Positions 8,306 through 17,375 of a DNA stretch of 64,000 nt are shown here, piece by piece. Each line of letters opens with the position of its first letter. The first letter of the stretch is position 1. Position numbers and translations under genes: made by a program. The notes beneath the pieces were generated by a model. The model was not told the DNA's origin, made no database searches, and was given only the letters and a program-made list of their open reading frames with translations. The DNA is from Pseudomonas sp. DTU12.3 (GTDB lineage Bacteria; Pseudomonadota; Gammaproteobacteria; Pseudomonadales; Pseudomonadaceae): contig NZ_CP027218.1 of assembly GCF_004124275.1 (NCBI RefSeq), positions 4,033,501-4,097,500 of the forward strand. Reading direction: 5' to 3'.

Positions 8306-9199
8306 ATGGAACGAACCACCCATCTGACTACCCCGGCGCTGGAAAAAACCAGCGGCTGGATCAATGGCTTCATCGGCGTGGTGATCTTCAGCGGCTCGCT
8401 GCCGGCCACGCGCCTGGCGGTGCTGGAGTTCGATCCGGTGTTTCTCACGGTGGTGCGTGCGGCCATCGCCGGCGTCCTCGCGGTGGCGCTGTTGTGGCTG
8501 TTTCGCCAACGCCGCCCGGCGCGCCAGCAATGGTTGTCACTGTTTATCGTGGCGATGGGCGTGGTGCTCGGTTTTCCGCTGCTGACCGCGCTGGCCCTGC
8601 AACACGTGACGTCGGCGCATTCGATTGTGTTTGTCGGCCTGCTGCCGCTGGCGACGGCGATTTTCGCCGTGCTGCGTGGCGGCGAACGCCCACGGCCAGT
8701 GTTCTGGCTGTTTTCACTGCTCGGCAGTGCCCTGGTGGTCGGCTTCGCTCTGTCGCAGGGACTGACCGCCTCGCCCACCGGTGACCTGCTGATGCTCGCG
8801 GCCATTGTGGCCTGCGGCCTCGGTTACGCCGAAGGCGCAAAACTGTCGCGAACCCTCGGCGGCTGGCAGGTGATTTGCTGGGCGCTGGTGCTGTCGCTGC
8901 CATTGATGGCGCTGCTCAGCCTGTGGCTGGCGCCCGCCTCGTTCAGCCACATCAGCCTGTCGGCGTGGCTGTGTCTGGCTTACGTCTCGCTGTTCAGCAT
9001 GCTGATCGGCTTCGTGTTCTGGTATCGCGGACTCGCTCAGGGCGGGATCGCCGCTGTCGGGCAATTGCAGTTACTGCAACCGTTTTTTGGCCTGGCGCTG
9101 GCGGCGACATTGCTGCACGAGCAGGTCAGCCTCGGCATGCTCGCCGTGACGCTGGGGGTGATTCTGTGTGTGGCCGGGGCGAAGAAATTCGCCCGATAA
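8306..9199 (+). CDS. EamA/DMT-family inner membrane exporter, 297 aa
   Basis: Ten predicted membrane helices in two EamA halves; the pattern GSLPATRLAVLEFDPVFLTVVRA near the start and the GQLQLLQPFFGLALAATLLHEQVS second-half signature are typical of drug/metabolite transporters. Substrate unknown; amino acids or related metabolites are usual for exporters paired with MocR regulators. It converges with the AraC gene, with only 4 bp between stops. Confidence 0.9.
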   Translation: MERTTHLTTPALEKTSGWINGFIGVVIFSGSLPATRLAVLEFDPVFLTVVRAAIAGVLAVALLWLFRQRRPARQQWLSLFIVAMGVVLGFPLLTALALQHVTSAHSIVFVGLLPLATAIFAVLRGGERPRPVFWLFSLLGSALVVGFALSQGLTASPTGDLLMLAAIVACGLGYAEGAKLSRTLGGWQVICWALVLSLPLMALLSLWLAPASFSHISLSAWLCLAYVSLFSMLIGFVFWYRGLAQGGIAAVGQLQLLQPFFGLALAATLLHEQVSLGMLAVTLGVILCVAGAKKFAR

Positions 9200-9203
9200 G
9201 CAC

Positions 9204-10019
9204 TCAGGCGCCAGCCTTCCACTCGCGTGGGCTGAGCCCGGTCTTGCGACGAAACGCCCGGGCCAGCGCCGAGGGACTTTCATAGCCGACCTCTTCGGCA
9301 ATCAGCGCAATCGGCTTGCCCTCGCGCAGACGCTTCTGCGCGAGGCTGACCCGCCAGCTCAGCAGATAATCCGCCGGAGTCTGCCCGACTACACGGCGAA
9401 ACTGCTCGGCAAAACCTGCGCGCGACAGGTTGGCTGCGGTCGCGAGATCGGCCACGCTCCACGGCTTTTGCGGTTGCTCGTGCATCAGGCTCAAGGCGCG
9501 CGACAACCGTGGATCGGCCAGCCCGGCCATCATTCCCGGCTGCTGATCACGACTGCCGATCAGGTGGCGCAACAGCAGAATCACCAACAATTCAAACAGC
9601 CGGTCCATCACCGCGACACGTCCGCAATGGCCTTCGAAGGCTTCTTTGAACAACCATTCGAGGGTGCCGCCCAGCTCTGGGATTTCAGTGAGTTTCAGCA
9701 CCAGATAATCCGGCAGCGCCGCCGCCAGCGCATTGCCTGAACCACCGTCAAACGTCAGCGTGGCGCAGACCACTTGGGTGTTCGTGGCTTCATCGGCAAA
9801 CATTCGATGGGGAAACGGTCTGGGGAAGAAAATCAGTGAAGGCTCGTTGAGTTTGATCTCACGCTCACTGCCGGGTTTGAGCAGCAACTCACCGGACTGC
9901 AACAGATGCACATGGCCGGCCGGCTCGCCTTCATGCACGGCGACACCGCAAAACGCGCCGCTGTGGAAGGTGCCGGCATTGACGCCGAAATGGCTGAGTA
10001 ATGTAGACAGGCGATCCAT
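9204..10019 (-). CDS. AraC-family regulator with cupin sensor domain, 271 aa
   Basis: N-terminal cupin (AraC_binding_2/cupin_6 type; HVHLLQSGELLLKPG, IFFPRPFPHRMF) and two C-terminal helix-turn-helix motifs (WSVADLATAANLSRAGFAEQFRRVVGQTPADYLLSWR and IALIAEEVGYESPSALARAFRRKTGLSPREWK). It is divergent from the AhpD-like gene at 10345, a common pairing in which the regulator controls its neighbour. Confidence 0.92.
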   Translation of the reverse strand: MDRLSTLLSHFGVNAGTFHSGAFCGVAVHEGEPAGHVHLLQSGELLLKPGSEREIKLNEPSLIFFPRPFPHRMFADEATNTQVVCATLTFDGGSGNALAAALPDYLVLKLTEIPELGGTLEWLFKEAFEGHCGRVAVMDRLFELLVILLLRHLIGSRDQQPGMMAGLADPRLSRALSLMHEQPQKPWSVADLATAANLSRAGFAEQFRRVVGQTPADYLLSWRVSLAQKRLREGKPIALIAEEVGYESPSALARAFRRKTGLSPREWKAGA

Positions 10020-10082
10020 GGTCGACTCCGGCTGTATCTGGCTGCTGCTTGTGTAGTTTCACCGCAGATACCGTGGCGCGAT

Positions 10083-10192
10083 CTTCGCGAGCAAGCCCGC
10101 TCCCACATTTGAAACGCATTCCCCTGTGGGAGCGGGCTTGTTCCCACATTTGAAACGCATTTCCCCTGTGGGAGCGGGCTTGCTCGCGAAGG
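10083..10192. repeat. REP cluster, GGGAGCGGGCTTGCTCGCGA type (three half-sites)
   Basis: TTCGCGAGCAAGCCCGCTCC, then two inverted copies (one truncated at TTGTTCCC) separated by the same ACATTTGAAACGCAT linker. It fills about one third of the 325-bp region between the AraC and AhpD-like genes; I see no gene in the rest. Confidence 0.9.
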
Positions 10193-10344
10193 CGTCCGCC
10201 ATGTCAGCATAAATTATCAGGGCGCGGGTATTTTTGGACGATCTGTCGCATATCCTCGACGATTTGCCGCCAAAGCACCATCCGCGATCCCTAACATCCT
10301 CTCCATCGCCGGCGCATTTCGCGCCGGACTTTCGGAGAATCACC

Positions 10345-10857
10345 ATGAGCCGCATCAACGCCATCAGCCTCGAAAACGCCACCGACGCCAGCCGCCCAGT
10401 GCTGGAGGGTGTGAAGAAGAAAATCGGCTTCCTGCCCAACGTCTTCACGACCTTGGCCAAGGCTCCAGTCGCGCTGGAAACGTACGTGCAAGCCTCGGCG
10501 ATCCTCGGCAAGACCTCATTGAGCGCCAAGGAAAAAGAAGCCGTGTACCTCGCCACCTCCCAGGTCAACGGCTGCGATTATTGCCTGGCGGCGCACACCC
10601 TGTTTGCCGGCAAGGCCGGGCTGTCGGCGCAAGAGATCAGCGCGGCGCGTCAGGGCGAATTGAACGCCTACGCGGCCCTCGCCCGGCAACTGACCGAGAC
10701 GCGCGGGCACTTGAGCGACGAGCAGATCGCCGCCGCCCGCGCTGCCGGGATCAACGACGTAAAAATCATTGAAGTGATCGCGCTGGTGGCGGTGCAGACA
10801 CTGACCAACTACCTGAACAACAGCGCCCTGACGGACATCGACTTCCCCGCCATCTAA
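10345..10857 (+). CDS. AhpD/carboxymuconolactone decarboxylase-like protein, 170 aa
   Basis: Contains the AhpD redox motif CDYCLAAH (Cys77, Cys80, His84) in the middle helix, as in alkylhydroperoxidase-like proteins of the CMD family that reduce peroxides or serve as thiol-disulfide relays. Start ATG 10345 has CGGAG 7 nt upstream. It is divergent from an AraC regulator. The final 29 bases, including the stop, are duplicated just downstream (10868-10897). Confidence 0.88.
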   Translation: MSRINAISLENATDASRPVLEGVKKKIGFLPNVFTTLAKAPVALETYVQASAILGKTSLSAKEKEAVYLATSQVNGCDYCLAAHTLFAGKAGLSAQEISAARQGELNAYAALARQLTETRGHLSDEQIAAARAAGINDVKIIEVIALVAVQTLTNYLNNSALTDIDFPAI

Positions 10858-10867
10858 GCCACCGCGC

Positions 10868-10897
10868 GCTGACGGACATCGACTTCCCGCCATCTAA
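10868..10897 (+). repeat. duplicated 3' end of the AhpD-like gene
   Basis: GCTGACGGACATCGACTTCC followed by the CGCCATCTAA ending repeats the end of the upstream gene about 39 bp downstream, with one base lost. It abuts the REP at 10906. Confidence 0.85.
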
Positions 10898-10905
10898 CCC
10901 ACCCC

Positions 10906-10990
10906 CTGTAGGAGCTGCGGCACGCTGCGATCTTTTGACTTGGTTTTTAAAGACCAGATCAACAGATCGCAGCGTGCCGCAGCTCCTACA
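10906..10990. repeat. REP palindrome, GTAGGAGCTGCGGCACGCTGCGATC variant
   Basis: Inverted repeat with arms CTGTAGGAGCTGCGGCACGC and its complement, separated by an AT-rich centre; lies between convergent AhpD-like and SulP genes. Confidence 0.88.
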
Positions 10991-10999
10991 CGGGGGGTG

Positions 11000-12445
11000 T
11001 CAGTCGTGGTTGATGTCGGCGCGTTTCAGCAGTTTTTTGCAGCGTTCCGAGAGATGAAACACTTGCAGGTGCTTGCCGGCCTTGGCGTAGCGCTCGCGCA
11101 GGGTTTTCAGTGCGGCAATCGCCGAGTAATCGACGAAGCTCAGATGCCGGCAATCCAGGGTGACCTTTTGCGGGTCGTTGGCCGGGTCGAACTGGTTGAG
11201 AAACGGCGTGGTCGAGGCAAAGAACAGCGTGCCATGCAGGCGATAGAGCTTGCTGCCGTCCGCTTCCAGATGTTCATCGGCGTACAGCTCGCGGGCCTGC
11301 TGCCAGGCGAAATTCAGTGCGGCAATGATGATCCCGCACAGCACGGCGGTGGCCAGATCGGTGAACACGGTGATGGTAGTCACCGCGATGATCACCAGCA
11401 CATCGTTGAACGGGACTTTGTTGATCACGCGCAACGACGCCCAGGCGAAGGTCTGCTGCGACACCACGAACATCACACCGACCAACGCCGCCAGCGGAAT
11501 GCGCTCGATCAGCGGTGACAGAAACAGGATGAACAACAGAATCAGCACGCCCGCGACCACCCCGGACAAACGCCCGCGCCCGCCCGAGCTGAGGTTGATC
11601 ACGGTCTGGCCGATCATCGCGCAACCGCCCATGCCACCGAATGCACCCGAGACCATGTTCGCCGCGCCCAGCGCCACGCATTCGCGGTCCGGGTAGCCAC
11701 GGGTTTCGGTGATTTCGTCGGTGAGATTAAGCGTCAGCAGGGTTTCCAGCAGGCCGACCAGCGCCATCAGAATCGCGTACGGGGCGATGATGCGCAGGGT
11801 CTCGAAGGTCAACGGGATGTCCGGCAAGGCCAACGTCGGCAAGCCGCCGGCAATGTGCGCCATGTCACCGAGGGTGCGCGTCGGCAGGCCGAACAGGTAG
11901 ACCAGCAGACCGACGCCGAGGATCGCCACCAGCGCCGGCGGCACCGCTTTGGTCAGGCGCGGCAGGACGTAAACGATGGCCATGGTCAGCGCCACCAACC
12001 CGGTCATCCAGTACAACGGCGTACCGCTGAGCCACGCTTCGCCGCTTTTGAAATGCTCCAGTTGCGCCAGCGCGATAATGATCGCCAGGCCGTTGACGAA
12101 GCCGAGCATCACCGGATGCGGCACCATCCGCACCAGTTTGCCCAAGCGCAACAGCCCGAACGCCATCATGATCAAGCCGCCAAGCAGCACCGTCGCCAGC
12201 AGATATTGCACGCCGTGCTGGACCACCAGCGCAACGATCACCACCGCCATCGAACCGGCCGCGCCGGAGACCATGCCCGGCCGCCCGCCGAACAACGCGG
12301 TCAATGTACAAATGATGAAGGCGCCGTACAGGCCCATCAACGGATTGAGGTGCGCCACCAGCGCGAACGCAATGCATTCGGGCAACAGGGCAAACGAGGT
12401 GGTGAGTCCGGCCAGGACATCGGCGCGCAGACGAATCGGTTTCAT
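11000..12445 (-). CDS. SulP-family anion permease with STAS domain, 481 aa
   Basis: About 11-12 membrane helices beginning LRADVLAGLTTSFALLPECIAFALVAHLNPLMGLY (the SLC26/SulP signature) and a C-terminal cytoplasmic STAS domain (about 395-481; VTLDCRHLSFVDYSAIAALKTL). Family members carry sulfate, bicarbonate, chloride or dicarboxylates; the substrate is not decidable here. No carbonic anhydrase gene is adjacent. Confidence 0.92.
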   Translation of the reverse strand: MKPIRLRADVLAGLTTSFALLPECIAFALVAHLNPLMGLYGAFIICTLTALFGGRPGMVSGAAGSMAVVIVALVVQHGVQYLLATVLLGGLIMMAFGLLRLGKLVRMVPHPVMLGFVNGLAIIIALAQLEHFKSGEAWLSGTPLYWMTGLVALTMAIVYVLPRLTKAVPPALVAILGVGLLVYLFGLPTRTLGDMAHIAGGLPTLALPDIPLTFETLRIIAPYAILMALVGLLETLLTLNLTDEITETRGYPDRECVALGAANMVSGAFGGMGGCAMIGQTVINLSSGGRGRLSGVVAGVLILLFILFLSPLIERIPLAALVGVMFVVSQQTFAWASLRVINKVPFNDVLVIIAVTTITVFTDLATAVLCGIIIAALNFAWQQARELYADEHLEADGSKLYRLHGTLFFASTTPFLNQFDPANDPQKVTLDCRHLSFVDYSAIAALKTLRERYAKAGKHLQVFHLSERCKKLLKRADINHD

Positions 12446-12604
12446 GCTGTACCTGACTGAGCGGCCGCCGTGCGCGGCCGCAGATGTTCGCGGGATTTAA
12501 GGGGTGCGGATGTTACGGAAATGTCCGGGATCGGGCCAGTGATCGCTGACACTTGTCGACTTCGGCTTTATGCTGGCGCGCTCTTCTGCTCGTCGAGTTT
12601 AAAC

Positions 12605-12913
12605 ATGGGCTCTTTTCTTACTGCCCGCGAAGTGTGCCAGCGTTTGCGTGACGCTGCGCTCGGCGTGCTGGCGTTCAACGTCTGCGAGCGGCCGAACGCG
12701 GCCGGGATGGTCGCGGTGGACATCGACGGTTGGTCTCTGCTGCTGGATTTCGCAGATGGTCGACTACATCACTGTGAACACGCCCGCACTGCCGATGGCA
12801 GGGATGGCGCATTCGACACTTGGCAGCGTTACGGCACTGATCCGGTGAGTTTGCTCAGTACCTGGGAGCTGGCGCAGATCGAAAAATTACTGCACGAACT
12901 GACTCAGCCCTGA
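12605..12913 (+). CDS. uncharacterised 102-aa protein (DUF7693-like)
   Basis: Small soluble protein beginning TAREVCQRLRDAALG and containing VAVDIDGWSLLLDFADG..LHHCEHARTADGR and WQRYGTDPVSLLSTWE. These blocks match a small Pseudomonas-restricted family I recall as DUF7693; this assignment is tentative. It overlaps the convergent GNAT gene by 10 bp. No function known. Confidence 0.7.
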   Translation: MGSFLTAREVCQRLRDAALGVLAFNVCERPNAAGMVAVDIDGWSLLLDFADGRLHHCEHARTADGRDGAFDTWQRYGTDPVSLLSTWELAQIEKLLHELTQP

Positions 12914-13362
12914 CGCAAATCGAGCAGGTAGGTGTAGTAACCCGTGTCGCGCACGTACCCCAGTGACTCGTACAAACCCTGCGCCGTGACGTTATCGGTG
13001 GCGGTTTCCAGCATCAGGCCTTTGGCGCCGGTCTGCAGTGCAAACTCTCGCGCCGTGTTCATCAGCAAGCGACCTACCCCGCGACCACGGGCAGCGGGCG
13101 TGGTGAACAAATCGCTGAGCAACCAGGTGCGATGGGCGTCGATCGACGAAAACGTCGGGTACAACTGCACAAATCCCAGCGCCGCGCCGGACTCATCCTG
13201 CACCAGAAAAATCGCTGACTCATTGCCGGCCATGCGCTCGGCGATGAACGCGCGTGATTGCTCAAGATTCGGCGGTTGCTGGTAAAAACCTCGATAGGCG
13301 TCGAATAACTGCGCCACCGCGTCCAGCTGTGCGGCGCCCGCGCGCAATGCCTGAATGGCCAT
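12904..13362 (-). CDS. GNAT-family N-acetyltransferase, 152 aa
   Basis: Standard GNAT fold with the acetyl-CoA loop RGRGVGRLLMNTAREFA (motif A) and the motif B end GLYESLGYVRDTGYYTYLLDL. The substrate is not predictable. Divergent from the TetR gene at 13505. Confidence 0.88.
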   Translation of the reverse strand: MAIQALRAGAAQLDAVAQLFDAYRGFYQQPPNLEQSRAFIAERMAGNESAIFLVQDESGAALGFVQLYPTFSSIDAHRTWLLSDLFTTPAARGRGVGRLLMNTAREFALQTGAKGLMLETATDNVTAQGLYESLGYVRDTGYYTYLLDLRQG

Positions 13363-13432
13363 TTCCCCTCCTTTTTTACGTCAATGATCGAACCAGCATA
13401 GCGCTGCGCGTCGAGTATGCTGGATTCACCGC

Positions 13433-13449
13433 TATATAGTTTTGTATAT
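13433..13449. promoter_or_regulatory. AT-rich near-palindrome upstream of TetR gene
   Basis: TATATAGTTTTGTATAT is a near-perfect inverted repeat in an otherwise GC-rich region, 55-70 bp upstream of the TetR start and between divergent genes. It may be a promoter -10 region, an operator, or both. Confidence 0.4.
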
Positions 13450-13504
13450 TGCGAAACCGAAATCGCCAGAAGCTTTCCATGCCGTCCAATCAATTCGTGT
13501 CTCC

Positions 13505-14146
13505 ATGAGTGCCATACGCGTACGTAACGAGCAGTTGATCCTCGCCGCCGCCAGCGAAGAATTCGCCGCCAAAGGCTTCGACGCCACCCAGACTCGCGAC
13601 ATCGCGGCCCGTGCCGGGGTGCCCAAGGCCAACCTGTATTACTACTTCCAGACCAAGGAAAACCTCTACGGCAAAGTGCTGCTGGGTTTTGTCGAACCGC
13701 TGCTGGAAGCTTCGGCGGTGCTACGTGAAAGCGATGATCCGCTGATTGGTTTGCGTGCCTACGTGGCGGCGCGGATTCGCATCGCCCGGGAACATCCGGC
13801 GATTGCCAAGGTGTTCAGCGGCGAACTGTTGCTCGGTGGCCGACAATTGCCCGACGAATGTCGCGACCTGCTGCACGCCGAAGCGCGGCGCAATGTCGAG
13901 TGCCTGCGCAGCTGGATCGAGCGCGGCTTGCTCGCGCCGGTGGATCCGCAACATTTGATGCTGTTCATCTGGTCGGCGACGCGCACGTACACCAACATCG
14001 GCTGGCAGATGGGCTGCATCACCGGGCGCGCCGAACCGCAGGATGAGGACTATCAGGCAGCGGCGGAAACGATTACGCGAATGGTGCTGGAGGGGGTGGT
14101 GTCGGAACCGATGAAAAGTGCGCGCGGATGGTTGTTCGCGACGTGA
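13505..14146 (+). CDS. TetR-family regulator (RutR-like), 213 aa
   Basis: N-terminal helix-turn-helix (LILAAASEEFAAKGFDATQTRDIAARAGVPKANLYYYFQTKENLY) and a C-terminal domain resembling the RutR type (LFIWSATRTYTNIGWQMGCITGR). RutR proper controls pyrimidine use; no pyrimidine genes lie nearby, so the regulon is unknown. Start ATG 13505 (MSAIRVRNEQ) is preferred over the frame opening at 13442. Confidence 0.88.
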   Translation: MSAIRVRNEQLILAAASEEFAAKGFDATQTRDIAARAGVPKANLYYYFQTKENLYGKVLLGFVEPLLEASAVLRESDDPLIGLRAYVAARIRIAREHPAIAKVFSGELLLGGRQLPDECRDLLHAEARRNVECLRSWIERGLLAPVDPQHLMLFIWSATRTYTNIGWQMGCITGRAEPQDEDYQAAAETITRMVLEGVVSEPMKSARGWLFAT

Positions 14147-14453
14147 ATGACGCGGGGCTGCTGGGCAGCCCCGACGATGTTCGCCAAGTACCTCGCCGCA
14201 GAGTGTCAGGGCATGAAATCCAGCGGCAAAGTTTCACCGTCCGTTTTTGCAACAACGTCTGATAATCGCCTTTGAGCAGCGTGTGCGGTAGCTCGTTTTC
14301 CTGCTCAGTCCGCGCCACGCCCAGGCTGAGCAGGTCGTAATCAATCGACAGCGACCGTTTCGACGCTACGTAGCAGAGTTTGCAAGACAACATCGACAGA
14401 TTCCATTCTTCGGGGCGGCGGCATTATGCCAGCGGAGTGTTGTCAGTGCTGCC
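14147..14453. other. intergenic, no confident gene
   Basis: A minus-strand open frame (14073-14393, 106 codons) overlaps the TetR gene and shows no recognisable domain, signal or ribosome site. It may be a decayed small gene or chance. Confidence 0.4.
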
Positions 14454-14866
14454 GCCTTCGCGAGCAGGCTCGCTCCCACAGGGGAGTTATGCCGGACGCA
14501 GGAATCTGTAAACACCCCCATTATTGTGGGAGCGGGCTTGCTCGCGAAGGCGTCGTGTCAGCCAAAACATGCGTTACAGGCACACCGCTTTCGCGAGCAA
14601 GCTCGCTCCCACAGGGGAGTTATGCCGGACGCAGGAATCTGTAAACACCCCCATTATTGTGGGAGCGGGCTTGCTCGCGAAGGCGTCGTGTCAGCCAAAA
14701 CATGCGTTACAGGCACACCGCTTTCGCGAGCAAGCTCGCTCCCACAGGGGAGTTATGCCGGACGCAGGAATCTGTAAACACCCCCATTATTGTGGGAGCG
14801 GGCTTGCTCGCGAAGGCGTCGTGTCAGCCAAAACATGCGTTACAGGCACACCGCTTTCGCGAGCAC
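14454..14866. repeat. tandem array of 133-bp units built on REP doublets, 3 copies
   Basis: The block CGCTCCCACAGGGGAGTTAT...TGTGGGAGCGGGCTTGCTCG...GTTACAGGCACACCGCTTTC repeats with an exact 133-bp period (for example GGGGAGTTATG at 14481, 14614 and 14747). Each unit holds one REP in each orientation. Copies are almost identical; the right end breaks at GCGAGCACGCG. Open frames here (MWERACSRR...) are translations of the REP and not genes. Confidence 0.95.
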
Positions 14867-14893
14867 GCGTTGCTCCTACAGTGGCTCGGGGGG

Positions 14894-15430
14894 TTATTTG
14901 AAGGTGATGGCGGCGGCGAGTTCTACGTCGATGCGGGCCACGGAGCCGGTCAGGTGGGCGAGGTCCTTGTTGTATTCGGCAATGATGTCTTCGGCGCTGG
15001 TGTTGCCATTATCGATGGTCGAATGTGCATCGGCGGCGAGCACCACGTCATAACCCAGTTGATGGGCCTGGCGCACGGTGGCATTGACGCAGTAATCGGT
15101 TTGCAGGCCGCAGATGACCAGTTGCTCGAAATCTTCGCCGGGCAGCAGTTTGCGCAAGTCGGTCTGGTAGAACGAATCCGGGGTGGTCTTGCGCACGCGC
15201 AGGTCTTTCGGGCTTGTTTCAAGGCCTTCGGCCAATTGCCAGCCTTCGGCACCATGGGCCAGCGGGCTGTCCTTTTCTTCGTGCTGAACCAGCACCACTG
15301 GCACGCCGGCCTTGCGGGCACGGCCGCTAAGAACGTTGATCGCTTCGATCACGCGGGGAATGTCGAAGCACTGGTATTCGCCCGAACAGAGAGCGCGCTG
15401 CACGTCGATGATCAGCAATGCGGTGGTCAT
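14894..15430 (-). CDS. isochorismatase-like cysteine hydrolase, 178 aa
   Basis: Cysteine hydrolase fold with the expected Asp-Lys-Cys triad: Asp9 (LLIIDVQ), Lys81 (VRKTTPDSF) and Cys114 (GLQTDYCV). Family members hydrolyse amides such as nicotinamide or ureidoacrylate, or isochorismate; the specific substrate is unknown. It follows ggt on the same strand with a 66-bp gap. Confidence 0.9.
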   Translation of the reverse strand: MTTALLIIDVQRALCSGEYQCFDIPRVIEAINVLSGRARKAGVPVVLVQHEEKDSPLAHGAEGWQLAEGLETSPKDLRVRKTTPDSFYQTDLRKLLPGEDFEQLVICGLQTDYCVNATVRQAHQLGYDVVLAADAHSTIDNGNTSAEDIIAEYNKDLAHLTGSVARIDVELAAAITFK

Positions 15431-15496
15431 GGTGTGCCTTCCTTGATCAGTCCTTGAGACAGGGGCGGATATGACTCCGCCCCCTTTTTACGCCTC

Positions 15497-17224
15497 TCAG
15501 TAACCCAGTGACAACCCGGTGTTGCGCCGTGGATCGTTGGCGCCGTAGAAGCGGTTTTTGCCGACCGGTTTACCGCCCAGCGACGGCGCGCCGACCAGAA
15601 TCGCGGCGATATGGTTAGCATCCTGGGGACCTGCAAACTTGTGACCCCAACTTTCGAGGATCTTCTTCGTATCCGGGCTGGCGGCGAAGTCTTCGAGGTT
15701 GGTTTCTTCCGGCATCCACTGCTGGTGGAAGCGTGGCGCATCGACCGCTTCCTGTAAGCCCATGCCGTAGTCGATGACGTTGAGCATGGTCAGCAAGGTC
15801 GCGGTGATGATCCGGCTGCCACCCGGTGTGCCCACCACCATCACCACTTTGCCGTCCTTGGTGACGATGGTCGGGCTCATCGACGACAGCGGCGCCTTGC
15901 CCGGGGCGATGGCGTTGGCTTCGCCCTGCACCAGGCCGTACATGTTCGGCACGCCGACCTTGGAGGTGAAGTCGTCCATTTCGTCGTTGAGGATCACCCC
16001 GGTTTTGCTTGCCATCACGCCGGCGCCGAACCAGTCATTGAGGGTGTAGGTGACCGAGACCGCGTTGCCCCACTTGTCGACGATCGAATAGTGCGTGGTG
16101 TTGCTGCCTTCATGCGGTGCGACGCCGGGTTTCAGCTCAGCCGACACACCGGCCTTCTGTGGCTGGATGGCGTCGCGCAGTTTGGTCGCGTAGTTCTTGT
16201 CGAGCAGGTGCTCGATCGGGTTCTTGACGAAATCCGGATCGCCGAGGTAGCTGTTGCGATCCACGTAAGCGTGGCGCATCGCTTCGATCTGGTAGTGCAT
16301 GCCCTGGGCCGAATGGAAGCCCAGATCCTTCATCGGATAGCCTTCAAGAATGTTCATGATCTGGCAGATCACCACACCGCCGGAGCTTGGCGGTGGCGCG
16401 GAGACCACGTGATAGCCACGGTAATCGCACTCCACTGGCGCCAGTTCGCGCGTCTTGTACTTGTCGAGGTCGGCCTGGGTGATGATGCCCTTGTTGGCCT
16501 GGCTGGAGGTCACGATGGCGTCGGCCACCCAGCCTTTGTAGAACCCGTCGGCGCCTTTTTCCGAAATCGTCCGCAGGGTTTTACCGAGATCCTTTTGCAC
16601 CAGTTTCTGCCCGACCTGCATCGGCTCGCCGTTGTGCAGGAAAATCGAACCGGAATCGCGCATGTCCTTTTTGAACACATCGGTGGCGTAGTCCAGCAGT
16701 TCGACGTCGCCCTGCTCCAGTTCAAAACCGTCTTCAGCCAGTTTGATGGCCGGCGCGATCATTTCCTTGCGCGGTTTAGTGCCGTACTTGCTCAGGGCCA
16801 GCTCCATGCCGGACACGGTGCCCGGCACGCCGACGGCCAGATGGCCACGCGTACTCAGATCCGGGACGACGTTGCCGTCCTTGTCGAGGTACATGTTGGC
16901 GGTCGCTGCCAGCGGGGCTTTTTCGCGGAAGTCGAGGAAGGTCTTGCGCCCGTCCGCCAATTGAATGGTCATGAAACCGCCACCGCCCAGGTTACCGGCG
17001 GCGGGATACACCACCGCCAGCGCATAACCCACTGCAACAGCGGCATCCACGGCATTCCCGCCGCTCTTCAAGACGTCGACGCCAACGTGAGTGGCGAGGT
17101 GTTGCGCGGTGACCACCATGCCGTTTTCGGCGGCAACCGGGGCCACCGAGGCGGCGTGAGCCATGAGGCAGCTGAGTGCCAGTGAGGTCGCTATCAGCGA
17201 TTTGGCAAAAGGTTCGTACTTCAT
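15497..17224 (-). CDS. ggt: gamma-glutamyltransferase, 575 aa
   Basis: Periplasmic Ntn hydrolase that cleaves glutathione and other gamma-glutamyl amides. Signal peptide at about 1-24 (ending AHA-A). The precursor is self-cleaved before the catalytic threonine in GSNTTHYSIVDKWGNAVSVTYTLN, giving large and small subunits. Conserved NLGGGGFM, FREKAP, PPPSSGG and PLSSMSPTIV (oxyanion and glutamate-binding) blocks are present. Full length. Together with the amine oxidase at 3981 it could feed gamma-glutamyl metabolism, but they are far apart. Confidence 0.95.
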   Translation of the reverse strand: MKYEPFAKSLIATSLALSCLMAHAASVAPVAAENGMVVTAQHLATHVGVDVLKSGGNAVDAAVAVGYALAVVYPAAGNLGGGGFMTIQLADGRKTFLDFREKAPLAATANMYLDKDGNVVPDLSTRGHLAVGVPGTVSGMELALSKYGTKPRKEMIAPAIKLAEDGFELEQGDVELLDYATDVFKKDMRDSGSIFLHNGEPMQVGQKLVQKDLGKTLRTISEKGADGFYKGWVADAIVTSSQANKGIITQADLDKYKTRELAPVECDYRGYHVVSAPPPSSGGVVICQIMNILEGYPMKDLGFHSAQGMHYQIEAMRHAYVDRNSYLGDPDFVKNPIEHLLDKNYATKLRDAIQPQKAGVSAELKPGVAPHEGSNTTHYSIVDKWGNAVSVTYTLNDWFGAGVMASKTGVILNDEMDDFTSKVGVPNMYGLVQGEANAIAPGKAPLSSMSPTIVTKDGKVVMVVGTPGGSRIITATLLTMLNVIDYGMGLQEAVDAPRFHQQWMPEETNLEDFAASPDTKKILESWGHKFAGPQDANHIAAILVGAPSLGGKPVGKNRFYGANDPRRNTGLSLGY

Positions 17225-17375
17225 GAGTCGATCTCTTTTTTGTTTTTAGGAGATGGGCAAAACCCAGGGGAACGCTTCAAGAGCAACAAGCAGTATGGTC
17301 GGCTTTGCGTATTGCGCCTCCCAGCACGGGCGCTATGCTGGACGCCGTTCACACTTTGCGCCGGAGCCTGTCGTC

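Noticed and set aside
14073..14393. 106-codon minus-strand gene
   Set aside because: No ribosome site or domain; overlaps the TetR gene. Kept only as a remark.
14454..14866. CRISPR array or repeat-protein gene (MWERACSRR frames)
   Set aside because: The repeat units contain no unique spacers, and the frames are translations of REP sequence, seen at many unrelated intergenic places.
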